A stretch of 64,000 nt of DNA from JAVDCA01 sp035293985 (GCA_035293985.1 DATGLS010000052.1:62001-126000); one strand, 5' to 3'. Positions 29,070 to 38,060 are shown, counted from the stretch's first letter. Notes: generated by a model not told the origin, from the letters alone. A program made the numbers and translations.

Positions 29070-29456
29070 ATGAGTGCGATCACATCATCCGGCCAGACGA
29101 CCACGGATCAGGCGAGCGGCGAGTTCGAGGGCGAGATCCGCGAATTCGTGCGCAAGGACGTTGCGCCGTGGCGCAAGCGTCAGGAGACTCAACCAGAAGT
29201 GCCGGGCGAGAACGTCAGCATGCTGGTGCAGCGCGTCGCCGGCGCGTCGCTCGGCGAGATCGATCATGTGATCGAGGAGCTGCACAACATGCGCGAGTTC
29301 CTGCGCAGCGAGGGCGATCGCGTGCAGCGCGAGATCGCCGGCTATGCGACGGTGAGCCAGGCCGCCGCCGCCTCGATGAAGGTCATCGCCGAGAGCATGG
29401 CCCAGTGGCGCGGCTCGGCCGGCGCGCCGACGCCGAACGGGACATTGCGGGGATGA
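29070..29456 (+). CDS. conserved hypothetical helical protein
   Basis: A 128-residue protein without membrane segments or a signal. The central part (ENVSMLVQRVAGASLGEIDH to QREIAGYATVSQAAAASMKV) is predicted to form long helices, possibly a coiled coil. GGGAG lies eight bases before the ATG. No domain recognised. The stop is followed within two bases by an inverted repeat. Confidence 0.6.
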   Translation: MSAITSSGQTTTDQASGEFEGEIREFVRKDVAPWRKRQETQPEVPGENVSMLVQRVAGASLGEIDHVIEELHNMREFLRSEGDRVQREIAGYATVSQAAAASMKVIAESMAQWRGSAGAPTPNGTLRG

Positions 29457-29457
29457 A

Positions 29458-29535
29458 GCGAATAGCGAGTAGGGAGTAGCGAATAGCCATTCCCCTCCTC
29501 GCGACTCGCTGTTCGCTACTCGCTCTATTCGCTCC
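29458..29535. repeat. imperfect inverted repeat of the GAATAGCGA family (copy 2)
   Basis: Left arm GCGAATAGCGAGTAGGGAG pairs with a right arm of the form GCTACTCGCTCTATTCGC. Related to 12932-13000. In both cases the element directly abuts the stop codon of a gene. Confidence 0.65.
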
Positions 29536-29538
29536 TGC

Positions 29539-29577
29539 AAAAAACGGCGCGGGGCGCGGCCGCTCGGACCGCGCCCC
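29539..29577 (-). terminator. Rho-independent terminator for the DUF1236-type gene
   Basis: On the minus strand a 9-bp GC stem (GGGGCGCGG / CCGCGCCCC) with a short loop is followed by GCGCCG and six Ts. It lies 23 bp after the stop of the gene ending at 29600. Confidence 0.8.
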
Positions 29578-29599
29578 GCCCGTTAGCGAACATCAGCCC

Positions 29600-30460
29600 T
29601 CAGGGCGTGATGTCCGCCACTACCGTATTGGTGGCCGGATCGACCAGCAGCACGCGGTTGTCCACGGTCGCGTAGTCGTAGGGACGCACGGCCGGCACCG
29701 CGACCGTCGCGCGCACCGGCAGCGGCGCCACGGCGACGCTCGCAGGCAGCACCGAGCCGACGGTGTAGACCGGTCCGGGCGCCGCATAGACCGGCGCCGG
29801 AACGGGGACGGGCGCGGCTGCCGCGCCGTAGTCGTCGTCGTCGACCGTTTCGCGGGGCACCGACACCGCATAGCCGGTGGTGGCGCTCGGCTCGACCACG
29901 ACGGTGCGCGGCTGATAGGCGGGCGCCGGGAATGGCGGATAGCCGGGCACGACCGGCGCCGGCTGCGCGACGACTCGCGGAACCACCTGCTCCTGCACCA
30001 ACGTGCGATAGATCACCCGGCGCTGCGCCGGCGCAAGCTCGATCGCCGGCGCGGCCGCGATTCGTCGCGTGGTGCGGACCGTGCGCCTGACGGTGCGTTC
30101 GTCGGTGATGCGGCGCGCGTGATGCCCGATGTGGCGGACGACCTCGCGGCTGTCATCGCGGCTGACATGACGCGTGATCCGGCGCGTGGTCGTGCGCGTC
30201 ATGGGCGCGGCGCCGACGGTTTCGTCCAAATAGGTCACCCCGGCCGGCGTGGCGACAGGTGCTGGCGCGAGGGGAGCAGCGGCGAGCGGAGCCGGTGCGA
30301 GCGGCCGACGCGTGATCACGGTTCCGGTCGGCGTCTGCGTGACCGTCGTTTCGACGGGCTCGTTGTCGATACGTTGAGTCGTGACGACGGTTTGCGCATG
30401 CGCGCCCACCGCTCCCAGCGCGAGCGCAAGACCAAGCGCCGCGGAACGCACAAGTGTCAT
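29600..30460 (-). CDS. exported DUF1236-like protein
   Basis: A 286-residue secreted protein with a signal peptide (MTLVRSAALGLALALGAVGA, cleaved near AHAQ). The middle is low-complexity and Thr/Arg/Pro/Ala-rich with repeated TTRRITRHV-type segments. The C-terminal about 55 residues (from VYTVGSVLPASVAV to VLLVDPATNTVVADI) match the DUF1236 domain common in Bradyrhizobium-group exported proteins. No function is established. GGAG precedes the ATG at 30460. Confidence 0.75.
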   Translation of the reverse strand: MTLVRSAALGLALALGAVGAHAQTVVTTQRIDNEPVETTVTQTPTGTVITRRPLAPAPLAAAPLAPAPVATPAGVTYLDETVGAAPMTRTTTRRITRHVSRDDSREVVRHIGHHARRITDERTVRRTVRTTRRIAAAPAIELAPAQRRVIYRTLVQEQVVPRVVAQPAPVVPGYPPFPAPAYQPRTVVVEPSATTGYAVSVPRETVDDDDYGAAAAPVPVPAPVYAAPGPVYTVGSVLPASVAVAPLPVRATVAVPAVRPYDYATVDNRVLLVDPATNTVVADITP

Positions 30461-30628
30461 GGCAGACTCCGATTGTCGGTTGACACCGGAGCAAACGCGA
30501 CCCGACGAGGGTGGTTCCTGGAACGGACGTGACGTTTTGGCGGCCGAACGGCGCCACCCCGAAGGCAATGAGGGCGCTGCGGCCGCTCTCGTTGAGGATG
30601 GCCGGAACAAGCCCGGCCATGACGAACC

Positions 30629-31297
30629 CTATTGCACCGGAAAATCGAAATAGGTGGTCGGGAACGGCTCGCCGCGCAGCGTGAAGTGCCACCACTCGCG
30701 GTCATAGGACCGGAAGCCGTGGCGCCGCATGGCGGCGGCGAGCAGCGCGCGGTTGCGGCGCGCCGCGTCGCTCACCTGCGTATTGCCCGGCCAGGAGCGC
30801 GGGCTGAAAGTGTCGAACGGCGTGCCCATATCGGGCTCGCTCTTGTCGGCCAGCCGCACGAGGCCGAGATCGACCGTCGAGCCGCGCGAATGGCCGGAGC
30901 GCGTCGCGATGTAGCCGAGCGCGAACAGGTTGCGCTTGTCGATGTCGGGATAGAACTCGGCCCTGGTCCTGGTGTCGCGCACATCGCGCGCCCAGCGCAT
31001 GAAGTCGCGCACCGCGCGCACCGGCCGATAGCAGTCGTAAATCTCGAGGCCGAAACCTTGCGCCGCGAGATCGCGCTGCACCAGCGCGAGGGCTTCCGCG
31101 GCCGACCTGGTCAGCAGGCAGACGGGCCGCACATAGCCGTCGACCGGTGCGCCGACGAAGTTGTGCGCGCCGGCGTAGCGCATGTCGACCACGAGGCCGG
31201 GCACGATGGTGGCGACGTCGACGAAGGACGATGGGCGCTCGGCGGCGTGCAGGGCGGTGCAGGCAAGAATTGCGACGACGCAGGCGCAACTCTTCAC
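30629..31297 (-). CDS. D-alanyl-D-alanine dipeptidase (VanX/DdpX, M15D)
   Basis: A 222-residue M15D zinc dipeptidase that cleaves D-Ala-D-Ala. Catalytic residues are visible: Arg91 in YDCYRPVRAV, zinc ligands His136 and Asp143 in SGHSRGSTVDLGL, Glu191 and His194 in REWWHF. A short signal peptide (CACVVAILACTALHA) suggests periplasmic action, consistent with a role in peptidoglycan turnover and reuse of D-Ala rather than antibiotic resistance; no vanA or vanH homologue is nearby. The only sensible start is a GTG at 31297, directly abutting a palindromic repeat whose GGGAGG must serve as ribosome site if this is right. Confidence 0.85.
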   Translation of the reverse strand: MKSCACVVAILACTALHAAERPSSFVDVATIVPGLVVDMRYAGAHNFVGAPVDGYVRPVCLLTRSAAEALALVQRDLAAQGFGLEIYDCYRPVRAVRDFMRWARDVRDTRTRAEFYPDIDKRNLFALGYIATRSGHSRGSTVDLGLVRLADKSEPDMGTPFDTFSPRSWPGNTQVSDAARRNRALLAAAMRRHGFRSYDREWWHFTLRGEPFPTTYFDFPVQ

Positions 31298-31440
31298 CCT
31301 CCCGTGCCGGGGGAGGGTCGGCGAGCGAAGCGAGCCGGGGTGGGGTGAAGGCGCCTCCGCCACCCCACCCCGCTCGTGTTCGCTTCGCGAAGTCGAGCGA
31401 CCCTCCCTTTGCACGGGAGGGTGGGCGCGAGCCGCGCCTA
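31298..31440. repeat. GC-rich dispersed palindromic repeat
   Basis: Two hairpin halves: ACCCTCCCGTGCCGGGGGAG with GCGAGCGAAGCGAGC, and the mirrored half ending CCCTTTGCACGGGAGGG. Same family as the in-frame copies in uvrB. It fills the gap between murA and the VanX-like gene and reaches the first codon of the latter. Confidence 0.75.
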
Positions 31441-31453
31441 CATACCGCAAGGC

Positions 31454-32743
31454 TTACCCGCTGATGCGGGCGATATCGGCGCCGCAGGCGACGAGCTTGT
31501 CCTCGAGGCGCTCGAAGCCGCGGTCGAGGTGGTAGACGCGGTTGACCATGGTCTCACCCTCGGCGGCGAGCGCCGCGATGACGAGGGAGACCGAGGCGCG
31601 CAGGTCGGTCGCCATCACGGGGGCGCCCTTGAGCCTGTCGACGCCCTCGATGGTCGCGGTCTCGCCGTCGAGATGGATGCGGGCGCCGAGCCGCGCCAGC
31701 TCCTGCACGTGCATGAAGCGGTTCTCGAAGATCGTCTCGGTGATGCGCGAAGAGCCCTTCGCGCGCGTCATCAGCGCCATCAGCTGCGCCTGCAGGTCGG
31801 TCGGGAAGCCGGGGAACGGCGCGGTGGCGACGTCGACCGGAAAGAGCCCGGCGCCGTTGCGGGCGACACGGATGCCGGTGTTGGTCGCCGCGATCTCGAC
31901 GCCGGCCTCTCCGAGCACGTCGAGCGCCGACTGCAGGAGCTCGGGCCGCGCGCCCGCGAGCGTCACGGCGCCGCCGGTCATCGCCACCGCCATCGCGTAG
32001 GTGCCGGTCTCGATGCGGTCGGGCAGCACGCTGTGGCGCGCGCCGCCGAGCTTGGCCACGCCCTCGACCACGATGCGCGCGGTGCCGGCGCCGGAAATCC
32101 GCGCGCCCATCTTGTTGAGGCAGTCGGCGACGTCGCCGATCTCCGGCTCGCGCGCCGCATTGTCGATGACGGTCGTGCCGTTGGCGAGCGCGGCGGCCAT
32201 CAGGGCCGTATGGGTGCCGCCGACCGTGACCTTGGGGAAGACGATCTCGCCGCCCTTGAGGCCGCGCGGCGCGCGCGCGATCACGTAGCCGCCGTCGATC
32301 TCGATCGCGGCGCCGAGCCGCTCCAGCACCATGATGAGCAGATCGACCGGGCGCGTGCCGATGGCGCAGCCGCCCGGCATCGAAACTTTGGCCTCGCCCA
32401 TGCGGGCGACCAGCGGCGCGATCACCCAGAAGCTCGCGCGCATCTTCGAGACGAGCTCGTAGGGCGCCGTGGTGTCGACGACGTGGGCGGCGGAGATGCT
32501 CAGCGTTTGACCCTGGTACTCGGTGTCGCCCGGCCGCTTGCCGTTGACCATGATGTCGACGCCGTGATTGCCGAGAATGCGCTGCAGCAGGTTCACGTCG
32601 GCGAGGCGCGGCACGTTGTCGAGGATCAGCGTCTGGTCGGTGAGCAGGCTCGCGATCATCAACGGCAGCGTGGCGTTCTTGGCGCCGGAGATCGGAATGG
32701 CGCCGTTGAGGGGCCGCCCGCCCACGATCCTGATGCGATCCAT
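31454..32743 (-). CDS. murA: UDP-N-acetylglucosamine 1-carboxyvinyltransferase
   Basis: A 429-residue MurA, catalysing the first committed step of peptidoglycan synthesis: transfer of enolpyruvate from PEP to UDP-GlcNAc. Landmarks: GAKNATLPLMIASLLTD at residues 20-36 (Lys-Asn of the active site), SMPGGCAIGTRPVDL with the fosfomycin-sensitive cysteine at residue 126, FPTDLQAQLMALMTRAKG with the catalytic Asp, and ITETIFENRFMHV. The start at 32743 aligns with family N-termini. It is probably essential. The VanX-like dipeptidase downstream on the same strand also acts on cell-wall precursors. Confidence 0.96.
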   Translation of the reverse strand: MDRIRIVGGRPLNGAIPISGAKNATLPLMIASLLTDQTLILDNVPRLADVNLLQRILGNHGVDIMVNGKRPGDTEYQGQTLSISAAHVVDTTAPYELVSKMRASFWVIAPLVARMGEAKVSMPGGCAIGTRPVDLLIMVLERLGAAIEIDGGYVIARAPRGLKGGEIVFPKVTVGGTHTALMAAALANGTTVIDNAAREPEIGDVADCLNKMGARISGAGTARIVVEGVAKLGGARHSVLPDRIETGTYAMAVAMTGGAVTLAGARPELLQSALDVLGEAGVEIAATNTGIRVARNGAGLFPVDVATAPFPGFPTDLQAQLMALMTRAKGSSRITETIFENRFMHVQELARLGARIHLDGETATIEGVDRLKGAPVMATDLRASVSLVIAALAAEGETMVNRVYHLDRGFERLEDKLVACGADIARISG

Positions 32744-32978
32744 GCTTGTCTCCCCGGCCCGTCCCGGCCGCACCACTATTTGGCGCATATCCTCTTCGGC
32801 GAACCGGTGACCACCTCGCCGGGATATGCGCATGACGATGGCTGCTTGGCCCGCCGGGCAACAATCAGCCGCCTGTTTCAAGATTATCGGCAGCCCCGTC
32901 CCCGCCGAACCGCTGCCCTCCAGTCACGGCTGGATTGCGGCGAAAGTCGGGTGCGGACGCCGGTTTCCGCGGTCCGGT

Positions 32979-33143
32979 TCAGCGGTCCTGATCGTCGGGC
33001 CGCTCGCGCGGTTCCTCGGCCGGCGCCGCCTCGTCGGCCGCCCGGCCGCGCGCCTGCGCCTTGCGCCGCTTGAGGTTTTCCTTGAGCGCCGCCGCGAGCC
33101 GCTCGGCCCGCCGGGCGGCCTCGCTGGCCTTGCCTGCCGTCAT
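32979..33143 (-). CDS. small basic protein found beside murA
   Basis: 54 residues, MTAGKASEAARRAERLAAAL then NLKRRKAQARGRAADE and an acidic proline-rich tail ending PDDQDR. The RAERLAAALKENLKRRKAQA helix is familiar from small uncharacterised proteins encoded upstream of murA in Hyphomicrobiales. Charge pattern suggests an amphipathic helix. The gap of 235 bp to murA includes a short low-information stretch with no other gene seen. Confidence 0.6.
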   Translation of the reverse strand: MTAGKASEAARRAERLAAALKENLKRRKAQARGRAADEAAPAEEPRERPDDQDR

Positions 33144-33282
33144 GGCAGGATTTTTAACGCGTTTCCGGCTCCGTGTCTGGTCGGTACAAAACAGGAGCAA
33201 TCCCGCCCCCGATCCTTGCGCCGACTCCCCGCCTATGGCACTTTCCGCGCCGTTCGCGGGCCCATTGGCGCCCGCTCCTTCA

Positions 33283-33357
<75 letters not shown>

Positions 33358-33361
33358 TTTT

Positions 33362-33550
33362 CTCGAAAAACAGCGTCCCCGCGGAGATCAGGAAGAGTTG
33401 GCCCGGTACGCGCGCGAGATCGAGGCACGCCGAACCGGCAGGTATCGCGCCACGCGTGAGGAGCTTCAGGCGATCGACGAGGCGGAACAGAGCGGCGTCG
33501 CCACGGATGCGGAAGTCGAAGCGGCGTTCCGCACGTTCCGCCGTGCATGA
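33362..33550 (+). pseudogene. parD: ParD-like antitoxin, C-terminal remnant
   Basis: An open frame without a start, beginning five bases after the tRNA-Thr CCA end. It reads DQEELARYAREIEARRTGRY, then TREELQAIDEAEQSGVATD and EVEAAFRTFRRA, stop. This matches the toxin-binding C-terminal half of ParD/CopG-type antitoxins. The DNA-binding ribbon-helix-helix half is missing, as if cut off at the tRNA junction. Its TGA overlaps the ATG of the parE remnant (ATGA), the normal operon arrangement. Confidence 0.72.
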
Positions 33551-33808
33551 AGGTCGAAATATTCCACACGTGCAGTAGCCGATCTACGCAAGATCTCCGC
33601 CGACAGCCGCCGAGAGTTCGGAGATAGAGTTGCCGAAGCGCTCGAAGCCGCCACCCGCCGAGTGCGCCGGAGGTCGACCAGCGACCGGGGCGGCGTGCCC
33701 TTCGCGCGTCATCCTTTCAAAATTTTCTATCGCGTCCTCGACGACAGGGTGAGAATTCTGCACATCCGACATTCGGCACGACTTAGCGCATCGCATTGCC
33801 GATGGTAG
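33547..33808 (+). pseudogene. parE: ParE/RelE-type toxin, frameshifted
   Basis: Starts MKVEIFHT and, after a one-base shift near 33571-33575, continues VADLRKISADSRREFGDRVA, then GVPFARHPFKIFYRVLDDRV and RILHIRHSARLSAS. The closing strand RILHIRHSAR is the hallmark of the ParE/RelE superfamily, in which toxins inhibit gyrase or cleave mRNA. The frame ends at a TAG that lies inside the degenerate tRNA copy. With a headless antitoxin and a shifted toxin, this module is inactive. Confidence 0.75.
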
Positions 33809-33864
33809 GGCACGCTCTTGGTAAGGGAGAGGCCGTGAGTTCAACCCCACAGCTACATCATTTT
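33795..33864 (+). pseudogene. degenerate duplicate of tRNA-Thr
   Basis: The 28 bp at 33817-33844 match 33312-33339 of the intact tRNA-Thr with a single T-to-C difference. To either side the match decays: the D arm is shortened and the acceptor end (CAGCTACATCATTTT) no longer pairs. It looks like an attachment-site scar left when an element used the tRNA 3' half as its target. Confidence 0.8.
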
Positions 33865-33888
33865 GGCGGATCGTGTATTGTGTCGCGC

Positions 33889-34439
33889 ATGACCGCGGTA
33901 CCGAAATCGCGCATGACGGTTGACGAATATCTCACCTGGGCCGCCGGGCATCCTGGGCGCTATGAGCTCAAGGATGGCGGCATCTTTGCGATGTCGCCGG
34001 GAAGCCTCGGCCACGCCGAGAGGAAGGGCGCCATCCATGCCGCGTTGCTCGCCGATATCCGGACCCGCGGACTGCCCTGTTATGCCCTGCCCGACGGTGC
34101 GACGGTTCGCATCGACGATGCCACGGCCTACGAGCCCGACGCGATAGTGACTGCGGCGAGAAGCGTCCGCCCTCCGCGATCGAGGTACCGAACCCCATGA
34201 TCGTCATCGAGGTCCTCACGCCCTCGGCGCGGCACATCGATCTTTCGGCGAAGCTCGCGGACTATTTCCGCCTGCCGAGCGTGGCGCACTATTTAATCGT
34301 CGATCCCGACAAGCCGCGCATCGTGCACCACGCGCGCAGCACGGGCGACACCATCCTGACCCGCATCGTGACCGATGGCGGCATACGGCTCGATCCGCCC
34401 GGCATCGAATTGAGGATGGACGCCGTCTATCCGCCATGA
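33889..34439 (+). pseudogene. Uma2 family endonuclease (DUF820), one-base frameshift
   Basis: The first frame from ATG 33889 reads MTVDEYLTWAAGHPGRYELK and DGGIFAMSPGSLGHAERKG through YEPDAIVTA. A second frame then supplies GEKRPPSAIEVPNPMIVIEV and the rest to the stop at 34439. Joined, they make one complete Uma2 protein of about 183 residues with the PD-(D/E)XK nuclease elements (E in YELKDG, D in YEPDA, E in IVIEVL). One base is missing around 34151-34156. Uma2 proteins are abundant in cyanobacteria and some proteobacteria and their role is unclear. A restart at ATG 34197 would yield only the C-terminal half. A sequencing error is possible. Confidence 0.75.
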
Positions 34440-34520
34440 GCAAGATCGCATAAAATCGAAAGCGAAATCCGATCGATCTGATCACGAAGGCTCCTTTGAC
34501 GGCGCGGTGGGGGCGTCCGG

Positions 34521-35876
34521 ATGAGTGGCGTGACGTTGCAGGACGCGCAGCAAAGGTTTTCGGCTGCTTTGCAGGATCTGCGGCAAAGCAACCTGGCCGC
34601 CTTCGAGCTTTGGTTGAAAAGCGCCCTCGCCACGGGTCCGGCGGCCCGCGCGGACGTCGCCGGGCAGATCGCATCGAGCCGGCGAAAGCTGGCCACCGAG
34701 TTCGTCGATGGCAAGGCTCCGGCGATCGTCGAGACGTTGAATTTGGGCGCGGGCGCGCGCATCCAGCGGCAGCTCGCTGAATTCGCAACGCTCGGCGAAC
34801 TGCCGACCATGTCCGACGCAACCTCGCTGGGGCAGGCCGGCCGCTGGTCCGGCGCACTGCGCGCCGCGCTCGGTGCGGGGCTGGGCGCCGCTGCCGTCTT
34901 GCTGCTGCTCGCGGCCCTGGCGACCAACGCCGAGCACGCGCTCCCGGCCGCCGGTCCGGCGCCATCCCCTGCCGCCGTTCCCGCCCGCGCGGCGACCTCG
35001 CAATCGCAGTCGCAAACCCAATCGCAAACCCAATCGCAAACCTATGGGCTGGCAATGCTCGGCAACCTCGCCGCGCCTGCCGCCGCGCCACCGGGCCCAC
35101 CCGCACATGCCGCCGCCGTGCCGAACGCGCAGCCACAGGCGCCAACCCGCAATGGCGCACAGCGGGGGGCACTCGAGGGCGCGCTCGGGGGCACCCTCGC
35201 GGTGATCCTCGGCGCGTTCGGCGCAGCGATCGGGGCCCTCGCGGCGGCGATGCCGGTGCGTCCGCGCGGCGCGCGCACGAAGCGCGGTCCTCTCAGCGGA
35301 ATCGCGATCGCAACGCTCACGCTCGGCGCGGCCGGGCTCGCGGGGCGATGGCTGGCCGGCCCGGGACCCTGGTGGAACGCCCTGCTCGCGGTCGCCGCCG
35401 CGCTCGCCGTCTGGCTCGTGCGTGCGCTGTGGCCAGGCGATGCGGCGGCGCCCGCGAGCGAACCAGCCGCCTCAGTCGCGGTGCTCGAGCGCCAGTTACG
35501 CATGGATTCGGCGATCTGGGCGGCGTTGGCGTCCGGCCTCGTGCTCAGCGAGGGGCGCGATGGCCACGCCAAGGAGCTCGACCGGGTGCGCGCCGTCATC
35601 CTCGCGCATCGCGAGCGCGGCGCTGACGAGCAAGAGATCCTGCGCGTCGTCGAGCAGGAGCTCCGCCTTCCGATCGGACCGCGCGACGCGGCCGCCGCCG
35701 GCGCCGCGCCGGCGTGGCCCGATTTCAGCTGGTCGCCGCGGCACGCCCGGGAATTCGACACCTTCGGCATCATCGAGCCCGGCGATCTGGTGCACGTCAA
35801 GATTCCGCCGCAGACGATGGTCGAGAACGGCGCCACCAGGGTCATCAAGAAGGGCGTCGTCGTCCGTAAATCGTGA
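34521..35876 (+). CDS. multi-pass membrane protein sharing a C-terminal domain with the TIR protein
   Basis: 451 residues. Residues 1-95 are a helical cytosolic region (VTLQDAQQRFSAALQDLRQS). Hydrophobic segments lie near 113-135, 215-245, 262-280 and 285-305. Between the first two is a Gln/Ser/Thr stretch encoded by a 12-bp tandem repeat (35001-35042), followed by a Pro/Ala-rich linker. A soluble part follows (RMDSAIWAALASGLVLSEGR onward) and then a terminal domain at about 400-451: FDTFGIIEPGDLVHVKIPPQ ... TRVIKKGVVVRKS. That domain recurs at the end of the TIR protein encoded at 38026-38724. No known family was recognised. The gene starts 80 bp after the Uma2 remnant and is followed after three bases by the Hsp70-like gene, so the two are one operon. 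Confidence 0.75.
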   Translation: MSGVTLQDAQQRFSAALQDLRQSNLAAFELWLKSALATGPAARADVAGQIASSRRKLATEFVDGKAPAIVETLNLGAGARIQRQLAEFATLGELPTMSDATSLGQAGRWSGALRAALGAGLGAAAVLLLLAALATNAEHALPAAGPAPSPAAVPARAATSQSQSQTQSQTQSQTYGLAMLGNLAAPAAAPPGPPAHAAAVPNAQPQAPTRNGAQRGALEGALGGTLAVILGAFGAAIGALAAAMPVRPRGARTKRGPLSGIAIATLTLGAAGLAGRWLAGPGPWWNALLAVAAALAVWLVRALWPGDAAAPASEPAASVAVLERQLRMDSAIWAALASGLVLSEGRDGHAKELDRVRAVILAHRERGADEQEILRVVEQELRLPIGPRDAAAAGAAPAWPDFSWSPRHAREFDTFGIIEPGDLVHVKIPPQTMVENGATRVIKKGVVVRKS

Positions 35877-35879
35877 GGA

Positions 35880-38060
35880 ATGCTGCCGATGCCGAGCCGC
35901 GCCTTTGGTCTCGATTTTGGAACCTCCAAGACCGCCGTCACCCTGGCGCAGACCGGCTCGATCAACCCGCCGGTGGTCGAGGTCACGATCGACGGATACG
36001 ACCGGATCGCGAGCTGCTTCCTGCGCGACAACAGCCGCGGCGGCCGCATCTATCTCGGCCAGAAGGCCGAGGAGCAGAACCTGATGACGGACCCGTCGGT
36101 GGAGCGCTCGCCGGTGGAATTCTTCGCCAACTTCAAGCCGCATATCCATCAGTCGGAAGCGGACCGCGAAGCGGCGCGTATCTTTCTCGAGGCAGTGCGC
36201 AGCGCCCGCGGCCTGTCGCAGGAGATCAACCGCTTCTCCGGTGACGCGGTCCTCGCGGTCGGATGCCCCGTGGCGTGGGCGCACGAAGGCGCCGAGACGC
36301 TGCTGCGGATCCTGCGGCAGGCGAAATTTCCGCCGGCTTTCGCCATTCCGGAGCCGGTCGGCGCGACGTTCCATTTTCTCGGCACGCGGCTGCGGGCGCA
36401 GGATTTCCATCACGACATCGTGGTGTTCGATTGGGGTGCCGGCACATTCGACATGACCGTGCTGCGCGCGCGCCGCCTCGAGTACGAGCGCCAGAATTCG
36501 TGGGGGTCGACGCTCTACGGCGGCCGGCTGTTCGACGACCTGTTCTATCAATGGCTCCTCGATACGGCGCGCGCTTGCGGCCGCGGCAGCGACGTCGATC
36601 GGCTCGCGAGCGAGACGACCGACCGCGCCATCCTGCTCGGCCTCATCTGCCGCGACATCAAGGAGCGCTTCTCGCGCAGCCTCGGCGCCGACGGGCCGGA
36701 AGAGCCGTGGGCGCATGCCTCGCCGGTGTCGGTCGGCAGCGTCGACCTCGGGCGGTTCAGGGTCGAGCGCAGCGGCGAATTCTTCGAGCGCATGCTGAGC
36801 TACCGGGCGTCCGACGTCGCGCGCGAATGGATCGCCAAGGCCGGCGCCGAGGCGCTGCCGGAAGAGCAGCGCTTCGCCGACGCGCTGCGCGACGGGCAGC
36901 CGGTCAACCTCGAGGCGTGGGGCAGGATGCTGATCGACGAAGGCCTCGCCAAGCTCTCGGTCGGCGACAAGGCGGTGGCGATCCTCACCGGCGGAAGCAC
37001 CAATTGGAAATGGTTTCAGGACGAGATCTGCGGGCACGACCTCTTTCGCGGCCGGTCGGAAGAAGCGGTGCTCTATGACGAGAAACCCGAATTGACGATC
37101 GCGCGCGGGCTCGCACGCGCCTACAGCATCGGCAGCTACAGCCGCAAGCTCATCGGCGATCTCGCCGCTCGACGCGAGGAGCTGGCGCTGCGCCTGCAAA
37201 CGATCCACGAGGACCTGCTGCGGGCCTTGTCGGACCGCCTGGCCGGGCGAATGAGCACGGATCTGCGATTGCGGGCCGACATCCGCCGGATCTTCGCGCA
37301 ATCACTCGAGCGGGCCGCGATGAGCCCGCCGGCGCCTCCGAGCGCTGTCGGCTGGTTTGCCGCGTTGTGGGAGAAGGTCCGGCGCCTGTTCGCCGAGATC
37401 GCGCGCGGGTTCTCCCGCGGCTCGACCGCGAGCCTCAAGGATCACCAGGAGCGGATCAAGGGCGCCATCCAGGAAATGCTGAAGGATCCGCAGGCGGAGG
37501 CGGTTCGCCCCGCATTGGAGGCGCGGGTACGCGAGTGGATCGCGGCGAACCGCGACGAGCTGGTGGCGCTCGATCGACAGATTTCCGCCGACGCGCATCA
37601 GGAGGTGATGGCGCTGGTCAAGCAGTATCTGGAGATCCATGGGCTCGTCGAGGTGGCGATCGAGGCGTGCGGCGCGACCGGTGCGACGACATTCGATCTC
37701 GTGCTCAGGGAGCTCGGCAACAAGGTCGATTTCGGGCCCGGCGTGATCGAGCGGTTCTCCGACTGGCTGGGGGTGATCGTGCGGACGACGCGCGAGGGAC
37801 CGATGGCTGCGAAGCCCGATCTCGACGAGCAGGCGAACGCGTCGACGACGCGCTTCTTCGCGGCGCTGCCGGCCGCGATCCGCACGAATGTCGCGCAGGT
37901 CCAGAGCGCCGAAAGCTGGAAAGAGGGCATCCTCGCCGACCTCGAACGCACGCTCGAAACACTCATCCGCGTTGCGGGCGTCCCCTCGGACGCTCCCGCG
38001 AACGCTCCCTTGGAGGCGCCGCCGCCTACACCGGCTTGGGGACCACCAGGCCCTTCCTGA
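35880..38060 (+). CDS. large Hsp70/DnaK-like ATPase
   Basis: 726 residues. The N-terminal half is an Hsp70-type actin-fold ATPase: phosphate-1 motif FGLDFGTSKTAVTLA (residues 9-23), phosphate-2 motif VVFDWGAGTFDMTVL (about 181-195) and adenosine motif AILTGGSTNWKWFQDEI (about 368). Beyond residue 400 it does not resemble the DnaK substrate domain; it is long, helical and charged, with a hydrophobic patch near 485-505 (SAVGWFAALWEKVRRLFAEI) and a proline-rich tail. An in-frame ATG at 35889 is an alternative start. Divergent Hsp70 proteins of this kind in bacteria are often paired with effector domains. Its 3' end overlaps the convergent TIR gene by 35 bp. Confidence 0.82.
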   Translation: MLPMPSRAFGLDFGTSKTAVTLAQTGSINPPVVEVTIDGYDRIASCFLRDNSRGGRIYLGQKAEEQNLMTDPSVERSPVEFFANFKPHIHQSEADREAARIFLEAVRSARGLSQEINRFSGDAVLAVGCPVAWAHEGAETLLRILRQAKFPPAFAIPEPVGATFHFLGTRLRAQDFHHDIVVFDWGAGTFDMTVLRARRLEYERQNSWGSTLYGGRLFDDLFYQWLLDTARACGRGSDVDRLASETTDRAILLGLICRDIKERFSRSLGADGPEEPWAHASPVSVGSVDLGRFRVERSGEFFERMLSYRASDVAREWIAKAGAEALPEEQRFADALRDGQPVNLEAWGRMLIDEGLAKLSVGDKAVAILTGGSTNWKWFQDEICGHDLFRGRSEEAVLYDEKPELTIARGLARAYSIGSYSRKLIGDLAARREELALRLQTIHEDLLRALSDRLAGRMSTDLRLRADIRRIFAQSLERAAMSPPAPPSAVGWFAALWEKVRRLFAEIARGFSRGSTASLKDHQERIKGAIQEMLKDPQAEAVRPALEARVREWIAANRDELVALDRQISADAHQEVMALVKQYLEIHGLVEVAIEACGATGATTFDLVLRELGNKVDFGPGVIERFSDWLGVIVRTTREGPMAAKPDLDEQANASTTRFFAALPAAIRTNVAQVQSAESWKEGILADLERTLETLIRVAGVPSDAPANAPLEAPPPTPAWGPPGPS

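Noticed and set aside
30629..31297. VanX-like gene as a vancomycin-resistance determinant
   Set aside because: No vanH, vanA or two-component genes nearby, and Gram-negative DdpX-type dipeptidases serve peptidoglycan turnover.
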